Assembly (NCBI GenBank): GCA_964556895.1
Contig: CAZKYC010000089.1
Location: 1 to 18,203, forward strand
Direction of reading: 5' to 3'
DNA from: Hinthialibacter sp964556895
GTDB taxonomy: Bacteria; Hinthialibacterota; Hinthialibacteria; Hinthialibacterales; Hinthialibacteraceae
Length of the DNA: 18,203 nucleotides
Each line of letters opens with the position of its first letter. The first letter of the stretch is position 1. The translations under genes and the position numbers were made by a program. Of the stretch, positions 1 through 6,376 are shown piece after piece. The notes beneath the pieces are model-generated. The model was not told the origin of the DNA. It did not search any database and saw nothing but the letters and a program-made list of their open reading frames with translations.

Positions 1-73
<73 letters not shown>

Positions 74-87
74 TGAGAACGACTGCA

Positions 88-115
88 ATGATAACTCTAG
101 CCATCGGGAAATCAA
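88..115 (-). promoter_or_regulatory. Candidate sigma70-type promoter of the tRNA-Ala gene
   Basis: On the minus strand TTGATT (110-115) and TATCAT (88-93) are separated by 16 bp. The -10 box matches TATAAT at 5 of 6 positions and the -35 box matches TTGACA at 4 of 6. The predicted start lies about 7 bp beyond the -10 box, leaving a short leader before the mature tRNA 5' end at 73. Found by eye only. Confidence 0.45.
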
Positions 116-195
116 GACGCCGGGCGCATTTCCAGGCATTGCCGCCCAACTGGAAGGCGCCATACTAACTCATCTTTCAATGAATCAGGCGTAGT

Positions 196-783
196 ATGGG
201 CGAATTGATCGGCGAAGTCATCCAAACCAGTACGTCCGAAATCACCGGACAAAGCAAACTCAAGACCACCGGGCCTGAGTTTGGTTCGTTTGTCTGCACC
301 GGCAAAGACGCACCCTGTATCGCGGTGGTCTACAATGTCGAAGTGGTCGGCCCTGAAGGCTACCGCAAGCCCGGCATGACGGGATTCAGCGAAGATGAAC
401 TGCCCCAAAAACACCCTCAACTCTACGCCATTATGCGCAAGCAGTTCAGCGCACTGGTCATCGGAGAACTGAGCGAAACTCGCTTTTTATACGGCCTGCC
501 CAGCCGTCCGCCGGGGCTGCACGCCGGGATAACCTTGTGCGATGACAAAATAGTAAGCGTGATTGTCAATGACCTGGGCTTTCTCAGACTGTTGTTTGAC
601 TCAGGCAAGACATCGTCTGAAGAATTGTTAATGCGGGTTTGCCGAAATCTTCTCACCATTGGCGCCAAGCCCAATCGTCGGGCGGCGGTGAAGATTGGCA
701 AGGCGCTGTCTGACCTCTACCGCGATGACTATGAATCGCTGCGGCGAATGATGACGAGGCTCGAAACATGGCTAACCAACTAA
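196..783 (+). CDS. HAS-barrel-like small protein, partner of the HerA-type ATPase
   Basis: A 195-aa soluble protein without signal peptide or membrane segment. Residues 1-50 read IGEVIQTSTSEITGQ, then PEFGSFV, then a beta-rich stretch. This resembles the HAS-barrel found at the N-terminus of HerA helicases and ATP-synthase subunits, where a strand-rich start is followed by a 'G.fV' turn. The C-terminal part (about 105-195) is helical and charged. The gene overlaps the downstream ATPase by 16 bp, so the two are very likely translationally coupled and work together. I recall comparable HAS-barrel plus DUF87 ATPase neighbours from cyanobacteria, but could not check this. The start is the only in-frame ATG near a weak ribosome-binding sequence; an ATG at 181 runs straight into a stop. 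No catalytic motif is visible, and it does not look like NurA nuclease. The HAS assignment is moderate; the real role is unknown. Confidence 0.75.
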   Translation: MGELIGEVIQTSTSEITGQSKLKTTGPEFGSFVCTGKDAPCIAVVYNVEVVGPEGYRKPGMTGFSEDELPQKHPQLYAIMRKQFSALVIGELSETRFLYGLPSRPPGLHAGITLCDDKIVSVIVNDLGFLRLLFDSGKTSSEELLMRVCRNLLTIGAKPNRRAAVKIGKALSDLYRDDYESLRRMMTRLETWLTN

Positions 784-2453
784 CGCCCCGGAAAGACAAT
801 GCCCGCCTGGGCGTGGTGACCTCCGGCTCGCTCAGCGATGGGCTTGAGATGAAGCTTAACCCCGGTGTGTCAGTTGAAGCTGTGAGGGCGGGAAAGTTCG
901 TCGTTGTCGAGGGCAAAGATTTTGACTTCTTCTCAATGATTACCGACGTGCGGCTCGACGCCTCCAGCGCGTCGATTTTGCGCGATCCGCCGCTGCGTGG
1001 CTCTCTGTTAAGTGATGTATTGGCGGGCGACCATACCTACGCCACGCTATCGCTGAAACCAATGCTCATGGTCGAGCGCAAGAAGGACATCAAGCGCGAG
1101 GACGACTTGCGGCCAGTGAAGAGCATCCCGGTTCACTTCTCTACCGTGTGGAACGCTAAAGAAAGCGACATACAGGTTATCTTTGGTAAAGAAGACGATA
1201 CCAAACGCTTCTTTAACCTAGGCTCCCCAATCGATATGGGCGATGAAGAAGTCTGCCTTGACCTCGACCGATTGATTGAGCGGTCAAACGGCGTGTTTGG
1301 AAAAACCGGTACGGGCAAGACGTTCCTCACCCGTCTGATTCTCGCGGGCATTATTCGTAACAACAAAGCCGTGAACCTGATCTTTGACATGCACAGCGAA
1401 TATGGCTGGCAGACGCGCAAGGAGTCTGGCGCTGGCAAAGACAGTTTCGTCAAAGGACTGAAAAACCTATTTGGTCAACAGGTGTTGATCTGTACGCTCG
1501 ACCCTGATTCAGCCCGGGCGCGCAACGTCAGCGTTGATCTAGAACTTGAAATTCCACTCAGCGAGATCGATATTGAAGACATCGCCCCGCTGCAGGGCGA
1601 ACTGAACCTACACACCACCGCCATTGAGACGGCGTATATTCTTCGCAACCGGTACAGGAAAAAATGGTTGAAAGAACTGCTTGATCAAGATCCGGCGGCA
1701 CTGAAAGATTTCGCGGAAGAGATCGGCGCCAATAAAGAGAGCCTGGCAGCGTTGTATCGCAAACTAAGCGCCATTCGCAACCTGTCTTTCGTGGTCGACA
1801 AAGCGCGTGAAGAGGGCGAACACGTCAAATCAAACCGCGTCGGCGTCAGGCGGCTGATTAGCGAACTGCAACAAGGACGCAATATTGACCTCGAGTTTGG
1901 CCGCGTCTCGAGCATGTTGTCATACCTGCTGGTCGCCAACCTGATCAGCCGACGCATCCACGAGTCGTGGGTCAACCAGGCCGAGAAATACATGGCGACC
2001 CAAGACTCAAAAGACCGCCCGCGCCCGTTGATGATCACCATCGAAGAGGCGCACAAGTTTCTGAACCCCGCCGCCGCGCGGCAAACCATATTTGGAACCA
2101 TCGCCCGCGAACTGCGAAAATATTTCGTCTCGCTGTTGGTGGTCGACCAGCGCCCTTCTGGCATCGACGATGAGATACTTTCTCAATTGGGAACGCGGGT
2201 AACAGCGTTGTTGAACGACGAGAAAGACATCAACGCGGTGTTTACCGGCGTGTCGGGCGCGGCGGCGCTGCGCAATGTGTTGGCCTCGCTCGACAGCAAA
2301 CAACAGGCGCTAATTTTGGGCCACGCCACGCCCATGCCGGTGGTAGTGAAAACGCGCGAGTATGGCGAAAAATTCTATCAAGCGATGGTTGGCTCTCAAA
2401 CTCAACAAAAAGCCAAGACCAAGAAGGCCGTCGATTTGTTCCCGCCTGAGTGA
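768..2453 (+). CDS. HerA-type (DUF87) ATPase, FtsK/HerA superfamily
   Basis: A 561-aa P-loop ATPase of the HerA/DUF87 group, whose members are hexameric DNA translocases. Residues 12-100 form a beta-rich N-terminal region (LGVVTSGSLSDG, then GKFVVVEG) that reads as its own HAS-like barrel. Walker A is GKTGTGKT at 178-185. Walker B is LMITIEEAH at 421-429, with consecutive acidic residues E426-E427. VVDQRPSGID (458-467) and GTRV (475-478) match the HerA sensor and arginine-finger region. Residues 265-370 are a helical insertion between the Walker motifs. The C-terminal tail (from about 540) is Lys/Gln-rich and probably disordered. The gene starts inside the end of the upstream HAS-like gene. 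No NurA-like nuclease is next to it, unlike archaeal herA-nurA operons. The DNA substrate and the process served (repair, segregation or defence) cannot be told from the sequence. Confidence 0.9.
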   Translation: MANQLTPRKDNARLGVVTSGSLSDGLEMKLNPGVSVEAVRAGKFVVVEGKDFDFFSMITDVRLDASSASILRDPPLRGSLLSDVLAGDHTYATLSLKPMLMVERKKDIKREDDLRPVKSIPVHFSTVWNAKESDIQVIFGKEDDTKRFFNLGSPIDMGDEEVCLDLDRLIERSNGVFGKTGTGKTFLTRLILAGIIRNNKAVNLIFDMHSEYGWQTRKESGAGKDSFVKGLKNLFGQQVLICTLDPDSARARNVSVDLELEIPLSEIDIEDIAPLQGELNLHTTAIETAYILRNRYRKKWLKELLDQDPAALKDFAEEIGANKESLAALYRKLSAIRNLSFVVDKAREEGEHVKSNRVGVRRLISELQQGRNIDLEFGRVSSMLSYLLVANLISRRIHESWVNQAEKYMATQDSKDRPRPLMITIEEAHKFLNPAAARQTIFGTIARELRKYFVSLLVVDQRPSGIDDEILSQLGTRVTALLNDEKDINAVFTGVSGAAALRNVLASLDSKQQALILGHATPMPVVVKTREYGEKFYQAMVGSQTQQKAKTKKAVDLFPPE

Positions 2454-2470
2454 TGCATTGCATTAATCAT

Positions 2471-2565
2471 TTTATATTGGTTGCCAGAATTATGTGCGGA
2501 TTGAGTTTACATAACTGTATCTATCGCTGTCCGCCGTGGCGGATACGGGCGCGCTTTACGCACAT
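2471..2565 (+). repeat. 95-bp dispersed repeat, copy 1
   Basis: It aligns without gaps to 18109-18203 with 7 mismatches by eye (about 93% identity). Inside it, TCCGCC/GGCGGA forms a tight hairpin with a 2-nt loop (2530-2543). ATGTGCG (2492-2498) and CGCACAT (2559-2565) form a perfect 7-bp outer stem. The element can therefore fold as a roughly 74-nt structure with an inner hairpin. No open frame with coding character crosses it. Family unknown to me. Confidence 0.85.
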
Positions 2566-2569
2566 TTTT

Positions 2570-2599
2570 TTGACAAACGCTCTAGCATACACGAACAAT
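2570..2599 (+). promoter_or_regulatory. Possible promoter between the two repeats
   Basis: A perfect -35 hexamer TTGACA (2570-2575) sits directly after the 95-bp repeat. AACAAT (2594-2599, 4 of 6 match to TATAAT) follows after an 18-bp spacer. Transcription would run into the 76-bp hairpin element and then antisense into the end of the aldo/keto reductase gene. No protein gene lies downstream on this strand. The -10 is weak, so this is tentative. Confidence 0.2.
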
Positions 2600-2641
2600 G
2601 CTAATTCGAAATTATTCAGAAAAACTATCATTTCGCAGCGG

Positions 2642-2721
2642 TCGGCATGGGTACAACTCTACTCGCTTCAGTGCTGCTCCGCGTAGAAGCACAGGCGCTC
2701 CCAGAGTTGCACCCATGCCGA
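2642..2721. repeat. 76-bp palindromic element, copy 1
   Basis: The ends are inverted repeats: TCGGCATGGGTACAACTCT at 2642-2660 pairs with AGAGTTGCACCCATGCCGA at 2703-2721, with one mismatch in 19. The inner arms pair partly, including GTGCT/AGCAC around a central loop, so the whole element can fold as one long imperfect hairpin. The core 2644-2719 matches the reverse complement of 10930-11005 with 4 mismatches in 76 and no gaps. It encodes nothing visible. It resembles a REP/MITE-type miniature element, but no parent transposase is in the window. Confidence 0.88.
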
Positions 2722-2789
2722 TATTGGTTGTTCAAAATTAGATATGTCGAGACGGTATACAAACGACGCGTTAAACAGACACAATTTCC

Positions 2790-3770
2790 TTACTCAATAT
2801 TCGCCCGGTGGTTCTCAAGAATACGGTCGATTTCATTCAAATCAGGTTCACTCATTTCAACATTTCCCGCGTTGACGTTTTCAAGCGCTTGTTGGGCGTT
2901 GCGCGCTCCCGCTAACACATGAGTGATTCCGGGTTGGGCAATCGTCCAGGCTAATACCAATTGGGCGATGGTGAGATCATAGTTGGCGGCAATTGGTTTA
3001 AACTCGTCTAACATCGTAATGACGCGCGCCCGGTTTTCTTTGCTGAATCGTGGACGCATGAGACGTACATCGCCTTCTTTTAATTCACGCTCAGGCGTCA
3101 GTTTGCCCGTCAACAGCCCCATCGCCATGGGAGAGTAGGCCAATACAGCGATGTTGTTGTCTTGGCAATAGGGAACCTGGTCATGATTAATTTCCAAATC
3201 AATCATGCTGAATTTTTCCTGGTCGGCGTCAACCGGCCCGGCGATGGCGTATTGTTTCATCCGGCCCGAGTCGCAATTGCTGACGCCGATGGCGCGAATT
3301 TTTCCTTGTTGCTTTAACTCGACCAGCGCCGCCATGGTGTCTTCGGCTGGAGTGGAGTCGTCCTGCCAATGGGTTTGATAGAGGTCGATGCAATCGATAT
3401 TCAGGCGCTTGAGGCTTTGTTCGACTTCCCAGCGAATCGAGTCAGGCGCCAAGTGGCGGTGAACGGATTTTCCTTCGAGATCAAAGAAGTGTTGGCCTTG
3501 ATCGAAGTCCCAACGCAACCCGCATTTGGTCGCAATAACTAACGGGTCGCGGCGGCCTTTAATCGCTTTGCCCACCACGGTTTCAGACAAGCCAAATCCA
3601 TACACCGCAGCGGTGTCGATGCAGTTGACGCCGTTATCAATGGCGGCGTGAATTGCTGAGATGGAATCGGCCTCGTCTGCTCCGCCCCACCAGGTCCCAC
3701 CGATGGCCCAGGTCCCTAAAACGATTATGCTGGCGTCGATGCCGGATTGCCCGAGCGAACGATATTTCAT
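2790..3770 (-). CDS. Aldo/keto reductase family oxidoreductase
   Basis: A 326-aa cytosolic NADPH-dependent oxidoreductase with an AKR-type TIM barrel, of normal family length. The catalytic tetrad is visible: D52 in NCIDTAAVYG, Y57, K82 in IATKCG, and H134 in YQTHW. GVSN (162-165) and the C-terminal AGARNAQQALENV region match the cofactor-binding part of the family. The N-terminus RSLGQSGIDASIIVLGTWA is typical. The start at 3770 is supported by AGGAGA about 7 nt upstream. It is divergent from the thioredoxin gene with 93 bp between, and its 3' end faces the repeat-filled gap. The substrate cannot be predicted. Confidence 0.94.
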   Translation of the reverse strand: MKYRSLGQSGIDASIIVLGTWAIGGTWWGGADEADSISAIHAAIDNGVNCIDTAAVYGFGLSETVVGKAIKGRRDPLVIATKCGLRWDFDQGQHFFDLEGKSVHRHLAPDSIRWEVEQSLKRLNIDCIDLYQTHWQDDSTPAEDTMAALVELKQQGKIRAIGVSNCDSGRMKQYAIAGPVDADQEKFSMIDLEINHDQVPYCQDNNIAVLAYSPMAMGLLTGKLTPERELKEGDVRLMRPRFSKENRARVITMLDEFKPIAANYDLTIAQLVLAWTIAQPGITHVLAGARNAQQALENVNAGNVEMSEPDLNEIDRILENHRANIE

Positions 3771-3797
3771 TCAATTATCTCCTAAGGATATAGTTAT

Positions 3798-3826
3798 TTG
3801 GAGTAGTCCTGAATCGTAGATATAAT
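3798..3826 (+). promoter_or_regulatory. Sigma70-type promoter of the TlpA-like gene
   Basis: TTGGAG (3798-3803) and a perfect TATAAT (3821-3826) are separated by exactly 17 bp. The predicted start near 3833 gives a roughly 30-nt leader with CTGGAG ahead of the ATG at 3864. This is the clearest promoter in the window. It would drive the thioredoxin/DUF218 pair. Confidence 0.65.
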
Positions 3827-3863
3827 TTACGCAACTATCCATATTCAATCTGGAGTTATCACT

Positions 3864-4412
3864 ATGAAACTTAGAGTTAATCTGTTTATTTCATGCTTGA
3901 TTTTATGCGTAATGGTCGTATCCCCAAGTGTAATCGCGAGTGAAAATGACACCGCGCCGTTTTTGGACGAACACGCACCGTTGTTCAAAACCAAAACCAT
4001 CGACGGTAAAGAGTTTAAGTTAGAAGACTATAAAGGGAAATTGGTATTGGTTGACTTTTGGGCGACATGGTGCCCGCCGTGTAAGGCGGAACTGCCCCAT
4101 CTGAAAGAGGTGTATGAGAAGTACCACAAAAAAGGATTGGAAATCGTCAGTATTTCCGCTGAAGACGCTGGTGTGATCAAACCGTTCGCCAAAGCCAACA
4201 AAATGGACTGGATTCACATTAGCGACCCGCCAAAAGATCTGCTTCGTAAGTATTATGTTCAATCCTATCCTTCTCCATTTTTGATTGGCCCTGACGGTAA
4301 ACTATTGGCGAAGCATGTGCCCTTACGCGTCCATTTTCTTGAAAAGACGATTGAAGAACATATCGGCAAGGTGAAACCTGAAGCGCTCAAGAAATCTGAC
4401 GCTGCAGAATAA
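3864..4412 (+). CDS. TlpA/ResA-like thioredoxin-fold protein, exported
   Basis: A 182-aa extracytoplasmic disulfide oxidoreductase. Residues 1-25 are a signal peptide: basic MKLR, a hydrophobic core, and a VIA cleavage site before SENDT. The thioredoxin fold follows, with DFWATWCPPCKAELP, so the redox pair is C70-P-P-C73. The cis-proline is P136 in SYPSPFLIGPDG. APLFKTKTIDGKEFKLEDYKGK is the usual AhpC/TSA-Redoxin entry motif. C15 is not in a proper lipobox, because L14 precedes it, so a lipoprotein is unlikely. Family members reduce disulfides in cytochrome c maturation or envelope proteins; which applies here is not shown. Its stop codon directly abuts the ATG of the DUF218-like gene (TAAATG). 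Confidence 0.93.
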   Translation: MKLRVNLFISCLILCVMVVSPSVIASENDTAPFLDEHAPLFKTKTIDGKEFKLEDYKGKLVLVDFWATWCPPCKAELPHLKEVYEKYHKKGLEIVSISAEDAGVIKPFAKANKMDWIHISDPPKDLLRKYYVQSYPSPFLIGPDGKLLAKHVPLRVHFLEKTIEEHIGKVKPEALKKSDAAE

Positions 4413-5117
4413 ATGGGTTCCAGCGCATTGCTGCCTCAACGGATCAAAACAACGCCGCGGCGAAGGTCGCGGCGTTTCTTGCGTTGGGGCGCCGTATTGG
4501 TTTTGTTAATTGTTTTTGTCTATTTCTTCCAGCCGATTCAGTTGTTTTTGGATTACGCCCTGGTCTATGAAACGCCCATGAAACATGTTGATGCGGTGTT
4601 TATCTCGCAATTGGGCGAGACGAAAACCGCCGCGGAATTGTTTCACAATGGCAGCGCGAAACGCATATTGATCACGCGCGGCCCGCGCCCTGAATATATA
4701 AACGCCGACCCGCCAATCTCCGCTCACGTTTTTATTCGCGAAGAACTGTTACAGCAACAGGCGCCTGCTCATGCGATTGCCAATCTGCCCTATCAAGCGA
4801 CAACTGCGGTTGACTTTCATCGGCTGGTGCGAGAGTGGGTATTTGCCAACAACGTGAAATCAATTGTACAGTTCCCCCCTAAATACTACTCGGCTTACGC
4901 ACACTGGAAGCACGAACGTACACTAGGCCTTGAAGGTATAGAATTAATCATCCGGCCTGTTGAAACAGATGGAATTTGGAGAAAACAGATTTTGGCATTG
5001 CAAAACTTTTTTGTCAGGGCGGCATGGTGGCGCCTGGTTGATCTGCCAAAAATCCAAGAAGAATTTGGGTATGACCAAATGAGTTTGAACGACAAGGCCG
5101 TCCAAAACGACGGTTAA
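4413..5117 (+). CDS. Membrane-anchored DUF218/YdcF-SanA-like protein
   Basis: A 234-aa protein with an Arg-rich N-terminus (about 16-24) and one membrane segment (about 25-45), so the C-terminal domain should face outward. The domain reads VDAVFISQLGETKTAAELFHNG (from 59), then KRILITRG (83-90). A TTAVDFHRLVREW helix (130-142) and a YYSAYAHWKHERTLG stretch (158-172) follow. This order matches the DUF218 family (YdcF, SanA, ElyC), but the usual glycine-rich 'lGgg' and 'nT' motifs are degenerate. Family members are linked to envelope integrity; the reaction is unsettled. There is no ribosome-binding site before 4413, so the start depends on coupling to the thioredoxin gene. An alternative TTG start at 4479, preceded by GAAGG, would remove the Arg-rich segment. 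Its stop overlaps the stop of the convergent peptidase gene. Confidence 0.8.
   Translation: MGSSALLPQRIKTTPRRRSRRFLRWGAVLVLLIVFVYFFQPIQLFLDYALVYETPMKHVDAVFISQLGETKTAAELFHNGSAKRILITRGPRPEYINADPPISAHVFIREELLQQQAPAHAIANLPYQATTAVDFHRLVREWVFANNVKSIVQFPPKYYSAYAHWKHERTLGLEGIELIIRPVETDGIWRKQILALQNFFVRAAWWRLVDLPKIQEEFGYDQMSLNDKAVQNDG
4451..4476 (+). terminator. Terminator-like hairpin inside the 5' end of the DUF218-like gene
   Basis: AACGCCGCG (4451-4459) and CGCGGCGTT (4468-4476) form a perfect 9-bp GC-rich stem with an 8-nt loop, followed by TCTT. It begins 38 nt past the thioredoxin stop codon. It could attenuate transcription between the two genes, or be a by-product of Arg codons in the membrane anchor. 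Confidence 0.35.
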
Positions 5118-6376
5118 GTTATGTTCTTCGCGATCTCAGCGTAGACTCTCGCGGTTTTAACCAGTGAATTGATATCGCAATATTCTTTGTCGCCGTGTAA
5201 GCCCGCCCCTTCAACACCATAACCGACGGTTGGACATTTCGCATAATTGGTGAAGAAGTGTAAGTCTGTAAATGCGCCAAACATGCGCAACTTGGCCGGC
5301 CCGCCATATATGCGTCTAGCCGCAGATTGGGCGATTTTACAAAATGAATGTTTGGGGTCGGTATACCCGGCGTTAAACGCCATTGAGTAATGAATCGACG
5401 CGTCAAGTTTTTTGTTTTTCTTCATTTCGTCTTGAATGAGTTTGTTATATTCAGCCTGGACGCTCTTTACTGGTTCTTCCGCCAACAGGCGCCGGTCAAA
5501 AGTAAATTGAAACGCGTCTGGAATAATATTGACTTTTGATCCACCGCCAGACACTCCGCCTAATGTCAGGGTCGGGTGTTTGGCGTATGCGTCATTCATC
5601 ATCTCAGCCGTCGATCGGGATTGGTGTTTGCTGTGAAGGTCTTGAAAGTGCTCAGCCAGTTGAATACCCTGTTCAAACGCATTCACGCCTGAGGATGGGT
5701 TGGAGCCATGAGCAGCGGTCCCCATGACGCTGACGTTTCCCCATAAGACGCCGCGATGGCCATAGGCGACGGTATTACCGCTGCCGCCTTCGCATACCAC
5801 GCAGGCGTCTGGCGAGACAATCTTCTCTTGGGTGAGATAGCCTACGCCGCAGGCCCCGCCAATTTCTTCATCAGCGGTGAATGAGAGTTCGATGTTCCAC
5901 GGCGGCGCGAGGCCTTCGGCCTGCATGGCTTTGACCGCATAGATCGACGCCGCCAGACAGCCTTTCATGTCTTCGGTTCCACGGCCATACAACTTGGTCC
6001 CTCTAAGCACAGGGTCAAACGGATCGGTTTTCCAATTCGGCGATACGGGCACCACGTCATAATGGCTGTTGAAATGCAGCGTTCGTTTCGCGCCGACGTC
6101 CCAACGCGCAACAACGTTATAACGAGGGAAGCCCGATGTCTCAGGCGGGGCGTGTTTGGTTTGATATTTTTTAGGGACGCGAAGCAGGCGCGCCTCAAGC
6201 CCCATGTCTTCAACCACGTTGGTGAGATATTTCGCGCAGGCGTTGAAATTGCGCCCAGGCGGGTTTTCGGTTTGAAACGAACAAATCGCGTGAGTGAGTT
6301 CGACGAGCTGGCTTCGGTGGTCTTTTAGATACTTCAACATGCCGTCGGTTTGAGGGCTAAGCAGTTTCGGTTTCAT
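5114..6376 (-). CDS. M20 family metallopeptidase (ArgE/DapE/ACY1-like)
   Basis: A 420-aa cytosolic zinc hydrolase of the M20 family, which cleaves N-acyl amino acids or small peptides. Metal and catalytic residues are in place: H105 and D107 in FNSHYDVVP, bridging D136 in GRGTEDMKG, and the E170-E171 pair in FTADEEIGG. E196 in VCEGG, H223 of the dimerisation domain in TAAHGS, and H394 in GLHGDKE complete the set. The dimerisation domain covers about 205-320. AAAGGAAC precedes the ATG. The start lies 20 bp inside the end of the upstream YfhO-like gene, so the pair is probably co-transcribed and coupled. The stop codon overlaps the convergent DUF218 stop at TTAA. Substrate class (acetylornithine, succinyl-diaminopimelate or dipeptide) is not decidable by eye. 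Confidence 0.94.
   Translation of the reverse strand: MKPKLLSPQTDGMLKYLKDHRSQLVELTHAICSFQTENPPGRNFNACAKYLTNVVEDMGLEARLLRVPKKYQTKHAPPETSGFPRYNVVARWDVGAKRTLHFNSHYDVVPVSPNWKTDPFDPVLRGTKLYGRGTEDMKGCLAASIYAVKAMQAEGLAPPWNIELSFTADEEIGGACGVGYLTQEKIVSPDACVVCEGGSGNTVAYGHRGVLWGNVSVMGTAAHGSNPSSGVNAFEQGIQLAEHFQDLHSKHQSRSTAEMMNDAYAKHPTLTLGGVSGGGSKVNIIPDAFQFTFDRRLLAEEPVKSVQAEYNKLIQDEMKKNKKLDASIHYSMAFNAGYTDPKHSFCKIAQSAARRIYGGPAKLRMFGAFTDLHFFTNYAKCPTVGYGVEGAGLHGDKEYCDINSLVKTARVYAEIAKNIT

Larger units (their letters stand above)
2454..2789. other. Convergent intergenic gap holding two repeats, no gene
   Basis: This 336-bp stretch separates the ends of the HerA-type ATPase gene (plus) and the aldo/keto reductase gene (minus). 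It contains the 95-bp dispersed repeat and the 76-bp palindromic element, annotated separately. Two short open frames on the plus strand run across the repeats. They lack ribosome-binding sites and give protein unlike any family I know, so I do not call them genes. No T-tailed terminator is evident for either flanking gene. Confidence 0.75.

Noticed and set aside
196..783. NurA nuclease as partner of the HerA-type ATPase
   Set aside because: The protein is short and shows no RNase H-like acidic active-site pattern; it looks like a HAS barrel instead.
2492..2565. tRNA-like size and 7-bp outer stem of the 95-bp repeat
   Set aside because: Neither strand has a T-loop consensus or an anticodon arm of proper size, and the second copy has a weakened outer stem. 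It is not a tRNA.
2471..2565. Integron attC site
   Set aside because: The required RYYYAAC and GTTRRRY core boxes in inverted arrangement are absent, and there are no gene cassettes around.
2450..2922. Short plus-strand open frames in the gap after the HerA-type gene
   Set aside because: They cross non-coding repeats, lack ribosome-binding sites, and the second runs antisense into the aldo/keto reductase gene.
3864..3950. Lipoprotein signal on the thioredoxin (C15)
   Set aside because: The residue before the cysteine is leucine, which does not fit a lipobox, and a good VIA cleavage site follows.
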